A stretch of DNA of 6,721 nt from Bordetella parapertussis. Its GTDB lineage: Bacteria > Pseudomonadota > Gammaproteobacteria > Burkholderiales > SG8-39. The stretch covers positions 1 to 6,721 of the forward strand of contig CAMDRY010000176.1 in assembly GCA_945906975.1 (NCBI GenBank), in the 5' to 3' direction. Below the pieces are notes generated by a model. The model was not told the origin of the DNA and did no database searches. It saw only the letters and a list, made by a program, of their open reading frames with translations. Position numbers and translations under genes: made by a program. Positions 1 to 6,419 of the stretch are shown in pieces. Position 1 is the stretch's first letter. Each line of letters begins with the position of its first letter.

Positions 1-1343
1 TCGCTGAACAAGGCGGCCAGAAGCTTGGGATGTCCGAAAGGCGACTGTGGCGTTGCACCCGGCAGGCCTTGTCGGGTTATCCATTCACTTTTCTGTACGG
101 GTAGCTTGAATTTATCGCTGAGCGGCTGCACGCTATCGGCCTGCTCATAGGCAGTATTGCTGAACACCTCGGCAGACTCTGCGTATTTTTTGGCCGCCCG
201 TTGCTTTTTCAGATCGCGTTCAATCTCGACCTGCATTGCCTCGAAAGCCTTGACCTGTGGCGCCGGGACAAGAATATGGCTGGCCTGGCGCTCGTCACCC
301 TTGATGGCGGCGAGTTTTATGATGTGAAAACCAAAATCCGACTCAACCAACGCCGATACTTGCCCAGGGCGCAGTTTCCAGGCGGCGTCTTCAAAGGATT
401 TGACCATCATGCCGCGTCCGAAAAAACCAAGATCACCGCCTTTGTCCTTGGAACCGGGGTCTTGCGAATATTTTTTTGCGATCTCGGGGAAATTGCCCGG
501 GTTTTTCTGAACTTCAGCAAGGGCTTCGTCTGCTTTGCTCTTCGCGACTGACCGTTCGGAAAACTTAACACCCATGTTAGCGTCGTACCATTTACGCGCC
601 TCGCCGACCGCGAGTTGTTCCTGCCCGGCGAGTCCCTCCGCAGACAGAATCACGTACTCGGCGCGCAATTGCTCCGGAATCTGAAAACGTGCCTTGTTAC
701 TCTGGTAAAAGGCCTCTATCGCCTCTGGCGCAAGCTTCACTTGGAGTGAAAACTGTTCCGGGGTCAACACGAGGTCAGCCACTTCACGCTGTTCCCCGCG
801 GGTCCTTGCAAGTCGGCGTGCGACCGTGGCGGACACGAAGCCCGACTCCGCCACCCCGGCCAGCAGCTGTTGCATGGCGACGTCGTGACGCAGATTAGCC
901 TCGAACGCCTGTTCGGTCAGATTCTGCGCACGGAGCATCGCAGAATAGGTCGACTGGGAGAACTTGCCGTTCTCCTGAAAAGCCGGCTCGAGGGCAATCA
1001 ACTGGCGCAACTGCTCATCACCGGCCAGCAGATTGTGCTTGAGGCCGTACACGGTGAGAAGTCGTTGCGTGATCAGCCCCTCCAGGAGCTCCCCTCGCAT
1101 CTCAGGCGTGTCAAGCAGCGAGGGGTCAATGCCGCGCAATGCGCGCCCCAGCCGCTCCTGCTGCTCTCGCAGTGCCCGGGAAAACTCCTGGTCGGTTATT
1201 TTGGTTCCGGCGACATCCGCAACTTCGGCGTTGGAATTAAAAACGCGCTGGTAAGACTCGAGTCCAAAAAACGCGAATGGCAGCATAATCAAGCCGAGAA
1301 TGATCTGCAGTAATAGTTTGTGATTGTGTACGAAATCAAACAT
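1..1343 (-). CDS. ppiD: PpiD-type periplasmic chaperone / peptidyl-prolyl isomerase, 5' part (truncated by window edge)
   Basis: Membrane-anchored periplasmic folding factor; the PpiD family acts on proteins leaving the SecYEG translocon. The frame is open from ATG at 1343 to the edge (447 full codons); relatives are about 620-640 residues, so roughly 180 are missing. Residues 1-9 are a short cytoplasmic tail, about 10-28 one hydrophobic anchor (LLLQIILGLIMLPFAFFG), about 35-190 a SurA-like chaperone region (ITDQEFSRALREQQ, SQSTYSAMLR). A parvulin domain follows at about 267-344, with SQDPGSKDKGGDLGFFGRG (293-311) and GFHIIKL (338-344). It is odd: the usual ASHIL strand before helix 1 is absent after WYDANMG (252-258), and RQASHILV appears at 352-359 instead. 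The frame is unbroken across both places. A GAGG Shine-Dalgarno (1348-1351) lies 4 nt before the ATG. PpiD identity is firm from domains and synteny; whether the isomerase domain is active is unknown. Confidence 0.93.
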   Translation of the reverse strand, partial: MFDFVHNHKLLLQIILGLIMLPFAFFGLESYQRVFNSNAEVADVAGTKITDQEFSRALREQQERLGRALRGIDPSLLDTPEMRGELLEGLITQRLLTVYGLKHNLLAGDEQLRQLIALEPAFQENGKFSQSTYSAMLRAQNLTEQAFEANLRHDVAMQQLLAGVAESGFVSATVARRLARTRGEQREVADLVLTPEQFSLQVKLAPEAIEAFYQSNKARFQIPEQLRAEYVILSAEGLAGQEQLAVGEARKWYDANMGVKFSERSVAKSKADEALAEVQKNPGNFPEIAKKYSQDPGSKDKGGDLGFFGRGMMVKSFEDAAWKLRPGQVSALVESDFGFHIIKLAAIKGDERQASHILVPAPQVKAFEAMQVEIERDLKKQRAAKKYAESAEVFSNTAYEQADSVQPLSDKFKLPVQKSEWITRQGLPGATPQSPFGHPKLLAALFS

Positions 1344-1373
1344 GAGACCTCAGCATGCCCGCTACGAAGGAGC

Positions 1374-1400
1374 AAAAATAAAGGCGAACTGTCGTTCGCC
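1374..1400 (-). terminator. Terminator-like hairpin in the ppiD leader (possible attenuator)
   Basis: On the minus strand, GGCGAAC (1400-1394) pairs perfectly with GTTCGCC (1389-1383) around a 4-nt loop, followed by TTTATTTTT (1382-1374). This has the form of an intrinsic terminator with one A interrupting the T tract. It ends about 30 nt before the ppiD start codon, leaving room for the ribosome site but not for another promoter. It would therefore either end a short leader RNA or attenuate ppiD transcription. I found no clear competing antiterminator arm upstream. Confidence 0.55.
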
Positions 1401-1526
1401 CCGGTGAGTGTGCGGCGGACAAATCGCATCGCCGTCCTGACGCGTTTATGGGCTGAAGCTTGGATCCGGAAATACGTCCAAACCCCTACCCAAAACAACG
1501 CCCGCACCTACTTGTATTCGAGGCGC

Positions 1527-1556
1527 ATTTAACCACGAAACAGCGTCTTTTAGCAA
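1527..1556 (-). promoter_or_regulatory. Weak candidate sigma-70 promoter upstream of ppiD
   Basis: On the minus strand, TTGCTA (1556-1551) and TTAAAT (1532-1527) are separated by 18 nt. Each matches four of six consensus bases, and a TG dinucleotide one base before the -10 box gives an extended -10 pattern. Transcription would start near 1520, giving a leader of about 175 nt before ppiD. It is the best candidate seen between the tRNA terminator and ppiD, but the match is modest and could be chance. Confidence 0.3.
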
Positions 1557-1624
1557 TTTGAGCCCTCCCCGCAGCGAAGGCCCAACCCCCATCCGGAGTC
1601 ATGAGGCGCGCGGTAGTCCAGTGA

Positions 1625-1657
1625 GAAAACGAAAACGGCCCGACGAATCGGGCCGTT
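1625..1657 (-). terminator. Intrinsic terminator of the hupB/tRNA transcription unit
   Basis: A perfect 10-bp stem, AACGGCCCGA (1657-1648 on the minus strand) with TCGGGCCGTT (1643-1634), closes a TTCG tetraloop. It is followed by TTCGTTTTC. The stem begins 8 nt after the CCA end of tRNA-Asp, the expected place for the end of the tRNA transcript. The other strand also has a T run (1661-1666), so the element could work in both directions, but no gene reads into it from the left. Confidence 0.88.
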
Positions 1658-1665
1658 ACGTTTTT

Positions 1666-1742
1666 TGGCGGAGTGGACGGGACTCGAACCCGCGACCCCC
1701 GGCGTGACAGGCCGGTATTCTAACCAACTGAACTACCACTCC
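1666..1742 (-). tRNA. tRNA-Asp, anticodon GTC
   Basis: A 77-nt cloverleaf with encoded CCA. The acceptor arm GGAGTGG (1742-1736) pairs with CCACTCC (1676-1670), the discriminator is G (1669), and CCA is 1668-1666. The D arm is GTTC/GAAT, the anticodon stem is CCGGC/GCCGG with loop CTGTCAC (anticodon GTC at 1708-1706), and the T arm carries TTCGAGT. The sequence closely resembles E. coli tRNA-Asp as I recall it. It reads GAC and GAU codons, normally with queuosine at the first anticodon position. It lies 16 nt after tRNA-Val with no terminator or promoter between, so both are probably cut from one precursor. Confidence 0.98.
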
Positions 1743-1758
1743 AAATCCGGCTTTTCCT

Positions 1759-1834
1759 TGGTGGGTGCTAACGGGATCGAACCGCTGACATTCGCCTTGT
1801 AAGGGCGACGCTCTACCAGCTGAGCTAAGCACCC
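1759..1834 (-). tRNA. tRNA-Val, anticodon TAC
   Basis: A 76-nt cloverleaf with encoded CCA. The acceptor arm GGGTGCT (1834-1828) pairs with AGCACCC (1769-1763), the discriminator is A (1762), and CCA is 1761-1759. The D arm is GCTC/GAGC, the anticodon stem is TCGCC/GGCGA with anticodon TAC at 1801-1799, and the T arm is AGCGG/CCGTT (one G-U pair) with TTCGATC. It reads GUN valine codons, mainly GUA and GUG. It begins 52 nt after the hupB stop; that gap shows neither a terminator nor a clear promoter, which suggests readthrough from hupB. Confidence 0.98.
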
Positions 1835-1886
1835 TTTCACATGAGACTGCGACATCGACCTCAGACGCATAGCTCAGGAAAGCGCG

Positions 1887-2159
1887 CTAGTTTAAAGCAT
1901 CCTTGAGCGCTTTACCAGCACGGAACTTCGGAACTTTCGCAGCTTTGATCTTAATTGTCGCACCAGTACGTGGGTTACGGCCGTTTCTGGCCGCCCGCTT
2001 ACCTACGTAGAACGTTCCAAATCCAACCAAAGTCACATCGCCACCCTTCTTGAGCGATGTCTTTATACCTGCGATGGTCGCATCCAGTGCGCGCTCGGCA
2101 GCGGCCTTGGATATGTCTGCGACTTTCGCGACATGATCGATCATTTCTGATTTGTTCAC
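1887..2159 (-). CDS. hupB: DNA-binding protein HU (beta-type subunit)
   Basis: Small basic nucleoid protein that binds and bends DNA as a dimer without sequence specificity. The 90 residues match the usual family length and align end to end with E. coli HU-beta. Residues 1-40 form the helical dimerisation part ([20 protein letters not shown]). GFGTF (46-50) and the beta arm follow, with GRNPRTG (60-66) containing Pro63, which inserts between base pairs, and the conserved C-terminus [12 protein letters not shown]. The start is GTG, supported by a strong Shine-Dalgarno and by family alignment. Its position directly after lon is typical of Proteobacteria; HU is reported as a Lon substrate in E. 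coli. The assignment to HupB rather than HupA rests on this synteny. Confidence 0.97.
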   Translation of the reverse strand: MNKSEMIDHVAKVADISKAAAERALDATIAGIKTSLKKGGDVTLVGFGTFYVGKRAARNGRNPRTGATIKIKAAKVPKFRAGKALKDALN

Positions 2160-2164
2160 TGATA

Positions 2165-2171
2165 CCCCCTC
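2165..2171 (-). promoter_or_regulatory. Shine-Dalgarno site that fixes the hupB GTG start
   Basis: GAGGGGG (2171-2165 on the minus strand) lies 5 nt before the GTG codon at 2159-2157. The next in-frame ATG (codon 6) has no comparable site and would remove the conserved NKS residues, so the GTG start is preferred. Confidence 0.85.
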
Positions 2172-2248
2172 AATTGCAAATGGATGGCGTGCATGTAAAG
2201 TAAAAAGGTTTCACTACGGCGAGCTTATTAGCGATGTTCTGCCCCGAG

Positions 2249-2278
2249 TTTATATCAACCACGAGAGAAACGTGTCAA
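2249..2278 (-). promoter_or_regulatory. Strong sigma-70 type promoter for hupB
   Basis: A perfect -35 box TTGACA (2278-2273) and a near-perfect -10 box TATAAA (2254-2249) are separated by 18 nt, and a TG one base upstream of the -10 box adds an extended -10 element. Transcription would begin near 2242, leaving a leader of about 82 nt before the GTG start. The strength fits an abundant nucleoid protein, and the transcript probably continues through the two tRNA genes to the terminator at 1657-1625. Confidence 0.8.
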
Positions 2279-2454
2279 GCATCAGCCCGGTGCCAATGCA
2301 GTTTCAAGCTCATCTGCGGCAAAGCGTCGGACTGCGCATGAATAGTTGGGGCGATCGGAAGGAACAATGCAGATGTCATTTGGCGATTCATCCAACACAA
2401 GAACGAGGAGCGTAAAACGCCCCTTGTCCCCCGTGCGCGTGGCAACGTACGAGA

Positions 2455-4869
2455 TTAGTGTTTTATGAGCCCCGATGCGGTACCGTCACCGGCAACAGGC
2501 GGTGGCGCATCAACCACCGGCTTGGCCGTCAACGGGTCGGGCTTGCGTTCGAGTGCCAACTCCAGCACCTGGTCGATCCATTTCACAGGAACAATTTCAA
2601 GCTTGTTTTTTATGTTGTCCGGAATATCCACGAGATCTTTGAGATTCTCCTCGGGGATAAGCACCGTCTTGATGCCACCGCGATGTGCGGCAAGCAGTTT
2701 TTCCTTGAGTCCGCCAATGATCAGCACTTCTCCGCGCAGGGTGATCTCCCCGGTCATCGCGACATTCGCCCGCACCGGAATACCCGTCAGCGCCGAAACA
2801 ATAGCCGTCGTCATGGCTGCCCCTGCGCTGGGTCCATCCTTGGGCACCGCCCCCTCAGGGAGGTGAATGTGAATATCACGCTTCTCGAAAAGGTCTTCAG
2901 CGATTCCCAGACGCGCAGCACGACTGCGCACGACCGAAAGGGCTGCCGTAACCGACTCCTGCATGACCTCACCTAATTTGCCGGTGCGCTGCACCTTGCC
3001 CTTGCCCGGCATGGTGGCCACTTCAATAGTCAGCAATTCACCGCCGACTTCAGTCCACGCGAGTCCGGTAACCTGGCCAACCTGATTCTCTTTCTCGGCT
3101 ATGCCATAGGTGTAACGGCGTACTCCAAGAAGCTTGTCGAGATTTTTGGTCGTTACGGTGATCTTGGCACTACCCGGCTTCGTAACCAGCGTCTTTACCA
3201 CCTTGCGACAAATCTTGGAAATTTCACGCTCAAGGCTGCGCACCCCGGCTTCACGGGTGTAATAGCGAACGATGTCGCGGATTGCACCTTCCGCGACGGA
3301 CATTTCTTCTTTTTTTAAGCCGTTATTCTTGATCTGCTTAGGAAGAAGGTAGCGCGTTGCGATATTAACCTTCTCATCCTCGGTGTAACCCGAGAGCCTG
3401 ATGACTTCCATGCGATCAAGAAGCGCAGCCGGGATATTGAGCGTATTGGACGTCGCGACAAACATGACCTCGGAAAGATCGTACTCAACCTCGACGTAAT
3501 GATCCACGAAGGTGTGGTTCTGCTCCGGATCGAGCACCTCTAGCAGGGCCGAACTCGGATCGCCGCGAAAATCCATGCCCATCTTGTCGACTTCATCAAG
3601 CAAGAACAGGGGATTCCGGACAGCCACCTTGCTCATGTTCTGTAAAATTTTTCCCGGCATGGAGCCAATATAGGTACGGCGATGCCCGCGAATTTCGGCC
3701 TCGTCCCTGACCCCTCCTAGGGACATGCGCACGAACTTCCGGTTGGTTGCCTTGGCGATGGACTGTCCGAGGGAGGTCTTTCCAACCCCGGGCGGCCCCA
3801 CCAGACACAGAATCGGGGCCTTAACCTTTTCCACACGGCTTTGGACGGCGAGATACTCGACAATCCTCTCCTTGACCTTCTCTAGGCCGTAATGGTCCTG
3901 ATCAAGAATTTTCTCGGCGCCAGAAATGTCCTTGGAGACTTTGCTGCGTTTTTTCCAAGGCAGGTTAACCACGGTATCGATGTAGTTGCGCACCACCGTA
4001 GCCTCGGCGGACATCGGCGACATCAGACGCAGTTTTTTAAGTTCGGAGTCAACCTTTACACGCGCCTCCTTCGGCATGCGTGCGGCCTTGATGCGCTTGT
4101 CCATTTCCTCGATGTCAGCGCCCTCTTCACCCTCACCGAGTTCCTTCTGGATGGCTTTGACCTGCTCATTAAGGTAGTACTCGCGCTGGCTTTTTTCCAT
4201 CTGGCGCTTAACGCGGCCACGAATGCGCTTTTCGACCTGAAGAATGTCGATCTCCGCCTCCAGTTGGCCAAGCAAATGGTCGAGACGCTGCTTTACGTCG
4301 AACATCTCAAGCACTTCCTGCTTTTGCTCAAGCTTGCGCGGCAGGTGCGCTGCAATGGTGTCGGCAAGGCGACCGGCCTCTTCTATGCCCGCAAGCGAAG
4401 TCAGTATCTCGGGCGGAATTTTCTTATTCAGTTTGACGTACTGGTCGAACTGCGCGATTAGGGCGCGGCGCATTGCCTCGACCTCGTTATTGTCACTGGC
4501 GTCTACTGGCATCGGCAGCGCGGTGGCCGTGTAGTGCGAGGTTTGGTCAGCCACCAGGTGTATGCGAGCACGTTGCGCCCCCTCAACCAGAACCTTTACG
4601 GTCCCATCGGGCAGTTTGAGCATCTGCAGGATGTTTGAAATGCATCCGATCTGGTACATGTCGTCCTCGGAGGGCTCGTCCTTGGCCGCCGATTTCTGCG
4701 CGACCAGCAGAATGCTTTTGCCCGCCTCCATGGCAATTTCCATGGCCCTGATGGATTTCGGGCGGCCAACAAACAGGGGAATCACCATATGCGGAAACAC
4801 CACCACATCGCGCAAAGGCAACAGCGGGTATTCAACGGGATCGGCGGACGGCTCGGGGGTGTTTGACAT
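2455..4869 (-). CDS. lon: ATP-dependent protease Lon (LonA type)
   Basis: Cytoplasmic homohexameric AAA+ protease that unfolds and degrades misfolded and short-lived regulatory proteins. At 804 residues it is slightly longer than E. coli Lon (784). The N-terminal substrate-binding domain begins with LLPLRDVVVFPHMVIPLF (16-33), and a charged coiled-coil region follows at about 205-270. The AAA+ module has Walker A GPPGVGKT (358-365, Lys364), pore loop YIG (400-402) and Walker B FLLDEVDK (422-429, Asp425, Glu426). The protease domain has catalytic Ser681 in DGPSAGAA and Lys724 in GGLKEK. All key residues are present. A Pro/Ala-rich tail of about 20 residues follows the conserved domain. The ATG is well placed for the family, but its Shine-Dalgarno is weak. 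It probably has its own heat-shock promoter and is separated from clpX by a likely terminator. Confidence 0.99.
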   Translation of the reverse strand: MSNTPEPSADPVEYPLLPLRDVVVFPHMVIPLFVGRPKSIRAMEIAMEAGKSILLVAQKSAAKDEPSEDDMYQIGCISNILQMLKLPDGTVKVLVEGAQRARIHLVADQTSHYTATALPMPVDASDNNEVEAMRRALIAQFDQYVKLNKKIPPEILTSLAGIEEAGRLADTIAAHLPRKLEQKQEVLEMFDVKQRLDHLLGQLEAEIDILQVEKRIRGRVKRQMEKSQREYYLNEQVKAIQKELGEGEEGADIEEMDKRIKAARMPKEARVKVDSELKKLRLMSPMSAEATVVRNYIDTVVNLPWKKRSKVSKDISGAEKILDQDHYGLEKVKERIVEYLAVQSRVEKVKAPILCLVGPPGVGKTSLGQSIAKATNRKFVRMSLGGVRDEAEIRGHRRTYIGSMPGKILQNMSKVAVRNPLFLLDEVDKMGMDFRGDPSSALLEVLDPEQNHTFVDHYVEVEYDLSEVMFVATSNTLNIPAALLDRMEVIRLSGYTEDEKVNIATRYLLPKQIKNNGLKKEEMSVAEGAIRDIVRYYTREAGVRSLEREISKICRKVVKTLVTKPGSAKITVTTKNLDKLLGVRRYTYGIAEKENQVGQVTGLAWTEVGGELLTIEVATMPGKGKVQRTGKLGEVMQESVTAALSVVRSRAARLGIAEDLFEKRDIHIHLPEGAVPKDGPSAGAAMTTAIVSALTGIPVRANVAMTGEITLRGEVLIIGGLKEKLLAAHRGGIKTVLIPEENLKDLVDIPDNIKNKLEIVPVKWIDQVLELALERKPDPLTAKPVVDAPPPVAGDGTASGLIKH

Positions 4870-4900
4870 AGCGAGTTACCAGAAGAGAGGGTAATTGCAA

Positions 4901-4928
4901 TTATGAGGCCGTAAGCCGAAATTTCAAG
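4901..4928 (-). promoter_or_regulatory. Heat-shock (sigma-32) promoter of lon, overlapping a sigma-70 match
   Basis: On the minus strand, CTTGAAA (4928-4922) is followed after 13 nt by CCTCATAA (4908-4901), close to the sigma-32 pattern CTTGAAA, 11-16 nt, CCCCATNT. The same bases hold TTGAAA and CATAAT 16 nt apart, a usable sigma-70 promoter. Initiation near 4895 gives a leader of about 25 nt. lon is a classic sigma-32 gene in E. coli, so the match is in the expected place. Confidence 0.78.
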
Positions 4929-4942
4929 CGGCGAATAAACGT

Positions 4943-4974
4943 AAAAATAGGCCTGCACGGGTATAGATGCAGGG
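4943..4974 (-). terminator. Probable terminator of the clpP-clpX transcript
   Basis: On the minus strand, CCTGCA (4973-4968) pairs with TGCAGG (4957-4952) around a 10-nt loop, followed by CCTATTTTT (4951-4943). The stem is short and the loop long, so termination may be partial. It sits just upstream of the lon promoter, the expected boundary between the two transcription units. A second CCTGCA copy at 5039-5034 could compete for the same 3' arm. Confidence 0.5.
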
Positions 4975-5040
4975 AAAACGTGGGAAATTCAGCGTTTTCA
5001 TGCTATTTGAATCGAAAAACTGAAATAGCGCGATGCAGGG
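4966..5040. repeat. Stacked inverted repeats bounded by a 9-bp direct repeat between clpX and lon
   Basis: GATGCAGGG occurs at 4966-4974 and again at 5032-5040. Between the copies lie two further dyads: GAAAACG/CGTTTTC (4974-4980 with 4993-4999) and GCTATTT/AAATAGC (5002-5008 with 5023-5029). Together with the terminator stem they form three adjacent hairpins in the clpX 3' region. I recognise no known repeat family; they may be mRNA 3'-end structure or protein-binding sites. Confidence 0.5.
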
Positions 5041-5121
5041 CGGTCAACTGCCATAGCTCGGGGGCTTGAAGGCTTTCGTCACCGCGCTGTCGGCGCGCGT
5101 AGTGCGCCGGACAAACGCGTT

Positions 5122-6390
5122 CTAGGCAGACGTTCCCGCGACTTTGGGCACATCAGAGTAAATGAGCAATGGTTTGCCTTCACCCAGGATGGTGGCCTCG
5201 TCAACGACAACCTTGCTGACGTTCTCCATTGTCGGCAATTCGAACATGAGATCAAGCAGGGTTTGTTCGAGTATCGAGCGCAAGCCGCGCGCACCCGTCT
5301 TGCGGGCAAGTGCCTTCTTCGCAATGGCGTTAAGCGCCTGTGGCCTCGCCTCGAGCTCGACTCCCTCCATGTTAAACAGCTTCTGGTACTGCTTGATAAG
5401 GGCGTTTTTAGGTTCGGTAAGAATCTGTATGAGCGCCTTTTCGTCTAGCTCCTCGAGCGTCGCGACAACCGGCAAGCGCCCGACAAACTCGGGAATAAGA
5501 CCGAACTTGATGAGATCCTCTGGCTCAACACCTTTGAGTACCTCGCTGATCGCCTTGCCGCTGGTCAGACTGCGTACCTCGGCACCAAAACCGATTCCGG
5601 ATTTTTCCGAGCGCCCCCGAATGATTTTTTCAAGCCCGTCGAACGCCCCACCACAGATGAACAGGATGTTCGTCGTATCGACTTGGACGAAATCCTGGTT
5701 GGGATGCTTGCGCCCGCCCTGCGGCGGCACCGATGCCACCGTGCCCTCAATGAGCTTGAGCAAAGCCTGCTGAACACCCTCGCCGGACACGTCCCGCGTG
5801 ATGGAGGGATTGTCGGATTTGCGTGAAATCTTGTCGATTTCGTCTATGTAGACAATGCCGCGCTTGGCCTTGTCTACATCGTAATCGCAGTTCTGCAACA
5901 GCTTCTGGATGATGTTCTCGACATCCTCACCGACATAACCGGCCTCAGTGAGGGTCGTTGCATCCGCAATCACAAAAGGCACGTTGAGCAACCTCGCCAA
6001 CGTTTGTGCCAGCAGCGTCTTGCCCGAGCCCGTAGGCCCGACCAAAAGGATATTCGACTTGGCTAACTCCACCTCTTCATTTTTAGACAGATGCTTGAGG
6101 CGTTTGTAGTGGTTGTACACCGCGACCGAAAGAATGCGTTTGGCCAGGGTCTGCCCGATGACATATTCGTCGAGACTCGTGCAAATTTCCTTCGGCGTCG
6201 GTAAATCGGATTTGGCCGGTTTTCCGCCCTTGTCGCTCGTCGTTTCCTCGCGAATGATGTCATTGCACAACTCTATGCATTCATCGCAGATGAACACGGA
6301 CGGGCCGGCGATGAGCTTCTTTACCTCGTGCTGGCTCTTGCCGCAAAAGGAGCAATACAGAAGCTTCTCACCGCTGGCTTTTTCAGTCAT
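5122..6390 (-). CDS. clpX: ATP-dependent Clp protease ATP-binding subunit ClpX
   Basis: AAA+ unfoldase that recognises tagged or disordered substrates and feeds them into the ClpP chamber in the cytoplasm. The 422 residues match the family (E. coli 424). The N-terminal zinc-binding domain has Cys13, Cys16, Cys35 and Cys38 (CSFC, CDEC). The AAA+ core has Walker A GPTGSGKT (118-125), pore-1 loop GYVG (151-154), Walker B IVYIDEID (179-186), the RKH loop (227-229), an Arg finger in FVGRLP (Arg305) and sensor 2 GARGLR (366-371). The ClpP-docking tripeptide IGF is intact at 266-268. The ATG has an AAGGA ribosome site (6404-6400) 9 nt upstream. The gene lies 29 nt after clpP with no terminator between, so the two are co-transcribed. 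Nothing looks degraded or unusual. Confidence 0.99.
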   Translation of the reverse strand: MTEKASGEKLLYCSFCGKSQHEVKKLIAGPSVFICDECIELCNDIIREETTSDKGGKPAKSDLPTPKEICTSLDEYVIGQTLAKRILSVAVYNHYKRLKHLSKNEEVELAKSNILLVGPTGSGKTLLAQTLARLLNVPFVIADATTLTEAGYVGEDVENIIQKLLQNCDYDVDKAKRGIVYIDEIDKISRKSDNPSITRDVSGEGVQQALLKLIEGTVASVPPQGGRKHPNQDFVQVDTTNILFICGGAFDGLEKIIRGRSEKSGIGFGAEVRSLTSGKAISEVLKGVEPEDLIKFGLIPEFVGRLPVVATLEELDEKALIQILTEPKNALIKQYQKLFNMEGVELEARPQALNAIAKKALARKTGARGLRSILEQTLLDLMFELPTMENVSKVVVDEATILGEGKPLLIYSDVPKVAGTSA

Positions 6391-6419
6391 CTCACTTGAT
6401 CCTTTTTTTACTGGCAGCG

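Larger units (their letters stand above)
1344..1624. other. Non-coding interval between the tRNA terminator and ppiD
   Basis: About 280 nt without a convincing gene. Short open frames cross it on both strands, but none has family resemblance, a good ribosome site or a complete domain. Read on the minus strand it contains a weak promoter candidate (1527-1556), then about 120 nt of unremarkable sequence, then a hairpin with a T-rich tail (1374-1400), then the ppiD ribosome site. It is best read as the ppiD promoter and leader region, possibly with a small leader RNA. The 1558-1620 part is GC-rich, with no structure I can defend. Confidence 0.6.

Noticed and set aside
201..551. Plus-strand open frame antisense to ppiD (116 codons)
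   Set aside because: The minus-strand frame encodes recognisable parvulin motifs throughout this stretch, so the antisense frame is a by-product.
264..590. Frameshift or sequencing error as the cause of the odd PpiD parvulin domain
   Set aside because: Codon phase is the same from the ATG at 1343 to the window edge, with family-like residues on both sides of the missing and added segments. A pair of compensating indels would not move an intact ASHIL motif.
1456..1467. Abutting HindIII and BamHI sites (AAGCTT followed by GGATCC), like a cloning junction
   Set aside because: The flanking sequence shows no vector-like bases, and two adjacent hexamers can occur by chance. Gene order on both sides is natural.
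1289..1507. Minus-strand open frame of 72 codons overlapping the ppiD start
   Set aside because: It is in a different frame from ppiD, has no domain signal, and crosses the leader hairpin. The ppiD ATG at 1343 has a better ribosome site and family-like N-terminus.
2152..2415. Plus-strand open frame of 87 codons in the hupB-lon gap
   Set aside because: It runs against the hupB promoter, shows no family resemblance or ribosome site, and covers the regulatory DNA of hupB. A chance open frame is more likely.
2407..2423. Hairpin after the lon stop (6-bp stem, 5-nt loop) as a lon terminator
   Set aside because: On the minus strand no T run follows the stem, and one pair is G-U. No clear intrinsic terminator for lon is visible in the gap.
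3892..4461. Long plus-strand open frame antisense to lon (189 codons)
   Set aside because: It is a shadow of the lon coding frame. Lon is complete and conserved here, and the antisense translation resembles no protein I know.
5091..5109. GC-rich 6-bp hairpin (CGGCGC/GCGCCG) just after the clpX stop
   Set aside because: It lacks a T run on the minus strand, so it is not called a terminator. The element at 4974-4943 fits better.
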